Below are positions 5,058 through 6,582 of a stretch of DNA of 6,582 nt, piece by piece. This DNA is from an uncultured Eubacteriales bacterium (lineage in GTDB: Bacteria > Bacillota > Clostridia > Lachnospirales > Lachnospiraceae), in the NCBI GenBank assembly GCA_902772745.1, contig CACYBV010000193.1, positions 1 to 6,582 of the forward strand. Direction: 5' to 3'. The notes under the pieces were generated by a model. That model did no database searches. It was not told where the DNA came from and was given only the letters and a program-made list of their open reading frames with translations. The position numbers and the translations under genes were made by a program. How positions within the stretch are numbered: position 1 is the first letter of the stretch; each line of letters begins with the position of its first letter.

Positions 5058-5630
5058 ATGAACTTGTTTTACACTTCCGACCGGATTGAATGGAGGAAAT
5101 ACCTGGAAACGCATTTTGAAACCTCAGATGAAATCTGGTTCGTTTTTCCGACTAATGAGTCCGGCGAACCCTTCCTTTCCTATAATGATGCAGTTGAGGA
5201 AGCTCTGTGCTTCGGGTGGATTGATGGCAGAGCAGGGACCTTGGATGAGACGCACCACATTCGGCGGTTTACCCCTAGACGAAAAGGAAGCACCTATTCA
5301 CGGCCGAATATTGAACGGCTGATCTGGCTGGACCAGCATAATCTGATTCATCCGAAAGTAAGGGAAAGCATCCTTCCCGTGATCAGCGCTCCGTTTGAGT
5401 TCCCGCAGGATATCATGGATATGCTGAAACAGGATGATAAAGTCTGGGAGAACTATCAGGGCTTTTCCGATCCATACAAACGCATCCGTGTCGCTTATAT
5501 TGATGCGGCAAGGAAACGCCCGGAGGAGTTTCGAAAACGGCTGAACAGCTTTATTGAGAAAACAAGACAAGGAAAGATGATCTCGGGGTATGGCGGGATT
5601 GAGAAGTATTACAGGCAGGACCCGGACTGA
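5058..5630 (+). CDS. YdeI/OmpD-associated (OmdA) family protein
   Basis: This 190-residue protein shows the hallmark blocks of the YdeI/OmdA family. They are EALCFGWIDGRAG (48-60), RRFTPRRKGSTYS (69-81), and a C-terminal helix in which YKRIRVAYIDAARKRPEEF and RKRLNSFIEKTRQGK (140-173) replace the usual ArKpETR-type segment. It lacks signal and membrane segments and should be cytoplasmic. Family members are annotated as bacteriocin-protection or OmpD-associated proteins from limited genetic data; the biochemical role is not established, and an outer-membrane porin role makes no sense in this apparently Gram-positive host. ATG 5058 is preceded by TGAGGAAA with GAGG (5047-5050) at 7 bases. It follows the broken frame by 27 bases and precedes a GC-rich hairpin, so it is probably a single gene. 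Confidence 0.88.
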   Translation: MNLFYTSDRIEWRKYLETHFETSDEIWFVFPTNESGEPFLSYNDAVEEALCFGWIDGRAGTLDETHHIRRFTPRRKGSTYSRPNIERLIWLDQHNLIHPKVRESILPVISAPFEFPQDIMDMLKQDDKVWENYQGFSDPYKRIRVAYIDAARKRPEEFRKRLNSFIEKTRQGKMISGYGGIEKYYRQDPD

Positions 5631-5657
5631 ATCCGCTGTCCCGATAAGACAATGAAT

Positions 5658-5673
5658 ACCGCCATCCGGCGGT
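5658..5673 (+). terminator. GC-rich hairpin after the YdeI-family gene, weak terminator candidate
   Basis: ACCGCC (5658-5663) and GGCGGT (5668-5673) pair perfectly around an ATCC loop, 27 bases after the stop codon. The position suits a terminator, but no T-run follows, so it may only protect the 3' end or act with Rho. The rest of the 141-base gap (5631-5771) holds a GATAAT at 5745-5750 that could be a -10 box, without a convincing -35. Confidence 0.35.
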
Positions 5674-5771
5674 GCGGACACTTCTGACACTCCGCGAATC
5701 AGGAAGTCTTCTGTCTCGGACGGATCTGCAGAAGGACATTGCAGGATAATACACAAAGAGAGGTTTCCGGA

Positions 5772-6317
5772 ATGAAGGCATTGATCATGAACTGCAGCCC
5801 TGTTCGCACTGGAGCAACTGCTGAAATCGTAAAGCTGGTCTCTGAACAGCTGTCAGCGAAATATAGCGTCAAGTGCATATGTATAGACGATTATTCCTAT
5901 GCGTTCTGCAGAGGCTGCCGTTTATGCCATTATACAGCGAAGTGTGCCATGCGTGATGCACCGATCATCGAGAGCATAATGAGAGAATATGACGAAGCTG
6001 ATATCATTGTATCCGTTTCTCCCTCCTACTGGGCTGATATCCCCGGACAATTTAAGGCATTCATCGACAGATGTACTCCATGGTGCAATACACATGATCC
6101 GCATGCATCAATTAAGCCTGGAAAGAAAGGTTACGCCATTGCTCTGAGAACGGGTCCTAATATGCCGGAATGTGAGAGAATAATCGGCAGTATAGAACAT
6201 TTTTATGGTCATCTGGAGATAGAGAGCGTGGGACATCTTGGACTGACGTCTGTCGAATCCAAAGCGGATGTTGAAATTAAAAAACAGGAAATCACAGAAT
6301 TCTGTAAGGATATATGA
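5772..6317 (+). CDS. NAD(P)H-dependent flavodoxin-fold reductase with Isf-type cysteine motif
   Basis: A 181-residue FMN-binding flavodoxin-fold protein (FMN_red / flavodoxin_2 type). The FMN phosphate loop is NCSPVRTGATAEIV (7-20), and SPSYWADIPGQFKAFIDR (83-100) is the second flavin-contact segment (usual form: P.YW...PG..K.fiDR). Between them lies C46-x2-C49-x2-C52-x5-C58 (FCRGCRLCHYTAKC), the compact motif that holds a [4Fe-4S] cluster in archaeal and clostridial iron-sulfur flavoproteins (Isf). It is therefore likely a small electron-transfer or oxygen/quinone-reducing enzyme in the cytoplasm. ATG 5772 was chosen because of GAGAGG (5758-5763) at 8 bases and because MKALIMNCSP is the natural N-terminus; a TTG at 5739 in frame would add eleven unlikely residues. 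Many related reductases have a similar but partial cysteine set, so the cluster is an inference. Confidence 0.88.
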   Translation: MKALIMNCSPVRTGATAEIVKLVSEQLSAKYSVKCICIDDYSYAFCRGCRLCHYTAKCAMRDAPIIESIMREYDEADIIVSVSPSYWADIPGQFKAFIDRCTPWCNTHDPHASIKPGKKGYAIALRTGPNMPECERIIGSIEHFYGHLEIESVGHLGLTSVESKADVEIKKQEITEFCKDI

Positions 6318-6371
6318 TACAATCAAAATGAAATCGCAGCTGTCAAAGAATTTTATATATAAGCCCGTACC

Positions 6372-6376
6372 GGAGG
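6372..6376 (+). promoter_or_regulatory. Ribosome binding site of the TIGR04076-family gene
   Basis: GGAGG lies four bases before ATG 6381, a slightly short spacing. An AT-rich TATATATAA stretch (6354-6362) just upstream could supply a -10 element, but no matching -35 is evident in the 63-base gap. Confidence 0.55.
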
Positions 6377-6380
6377 AAAT

Positions 6381-6582
6381 ATGAAAAAGTGGTATGACGA
6401 AGAATATGAATTTACAGTAGAAGTAACCGGCTTTTTGCATGGAAATCATACAGAGAGGTACTGTCGTAACGGTGAAGAGACCGGTGATGTTTATAAATGC
6501 ACATATGGATGTCCCGTTAATGCGGATGGTTACGGAATCTGCTCAAAGACAATGATGATGTTGTATCCCTTGATGGAAGCAG
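6381..6582 (+). CDS. TIGR04076 family protein, 3' truncated by the window
   Basis: Sixty-seven codons are visible, starting MKKWYDEEYEFTVEVTGF, continuing through a TERYCRNGEETGD block and a CTYGCPVNADGYGICSKTM block, and still open at the window edge. From memory this closely matches TIGR04076-family proteins, small (about 90-110 residue) cysteine-containing proteins of anaerobic bacteria with no established function. Cysteines C28, C40, C44 and C54 are present; the C-terminal part, where further conserved cysteines are expected, lies outside the window. Conserved cysteines suggest metal or cluster binding, but this is unproven. There is no signal peptide. Its position 63 bases after the Isf-like reductase gene is compatible with co-expression. 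Confidence 0.85.
   Translation, partial: MKKWYDEEYEFTVEVTGFLHGNHTERYCRNGEETGDVYKCTYGCPVNADGYGICSKTMMMLYPLMEA

Noticed and set aside
5298..5756. Minus-strand frame (152 aa) opposite the YdeI-family gene
   Set aside because: The forward strand carries the hallmark family motifs; the reverse frame shows no recognisable domain.

Overview
The window looks like an accessory stretch of a Bacillota chromosome, most likely a gut Clostridia of the Lachnospiraceae or Erysipelotrichaceae type. This is inferred from strong AGGAGG-type ribosome binding sites, the moderate base composition and the families present; no taxonomic marker is included. Every gene I can support lies on the + strand. I see no rRNA, tRNA or CRISPR array.

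Layout. (1) The 3' part of a short-chain dehydrogenase/reductase gene enters from the left (2-583). (2) A tightly packed block follows: a 52-aa single-pass membrane protein (654-812), a PHP-domain phosphatase of the histidinol-phosphatase type (838-1728), a zinc-ribbon protein whose start lies inside the phosphatase gene (1688-1885), and a small membrane-anchored protein (1891-2151). (3) A regulatory unit follows a perfect palindrome (2192-2210): a membrane-tethered XRE-family regulator (2300-2827) overlapping a small two-helix membrane protein (2814-3023). (4) A 287-base gap (3024-3310) holds a hairpin, a possible insertion-sequence end remnant, an imperfect dyad and a good sigma-A-type promoter. 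(5) That promoter reads into an EstA/EstD-like alpha/beta-hydrolase esterase (3311-4138), followed 23 bases later by a membrane-anchored C39-like cysteine peptidase homologue (4162-4833). (6) A decayed or start-less reading frame (4842-5030) separates this from a YdeI/OmdA-family gene (5058-5630), an iron-sulfur flavoprotein-like reductase (5772-6317) and the 5' end of a TIGR04076-family gene (6381 to the window edge).

The genes do not form one recognisable pathway. The block at 654-2151 and the regulator pair at 2300-3023 are probable operons by spacing and overlap. The remaining genes look like independent single genes or pairs. I do not see a clear new defence or mobile system. The most interesting items are the membrane-tethered regulator with its overlapping partner and upstream palindrome, the unlisted 52-aa membrane protein, the dyad and promoter ahead of the esterase, and the interrupted frame at 4842-5030. 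All family names come from reading motifs and memory of the families; no database search was run.
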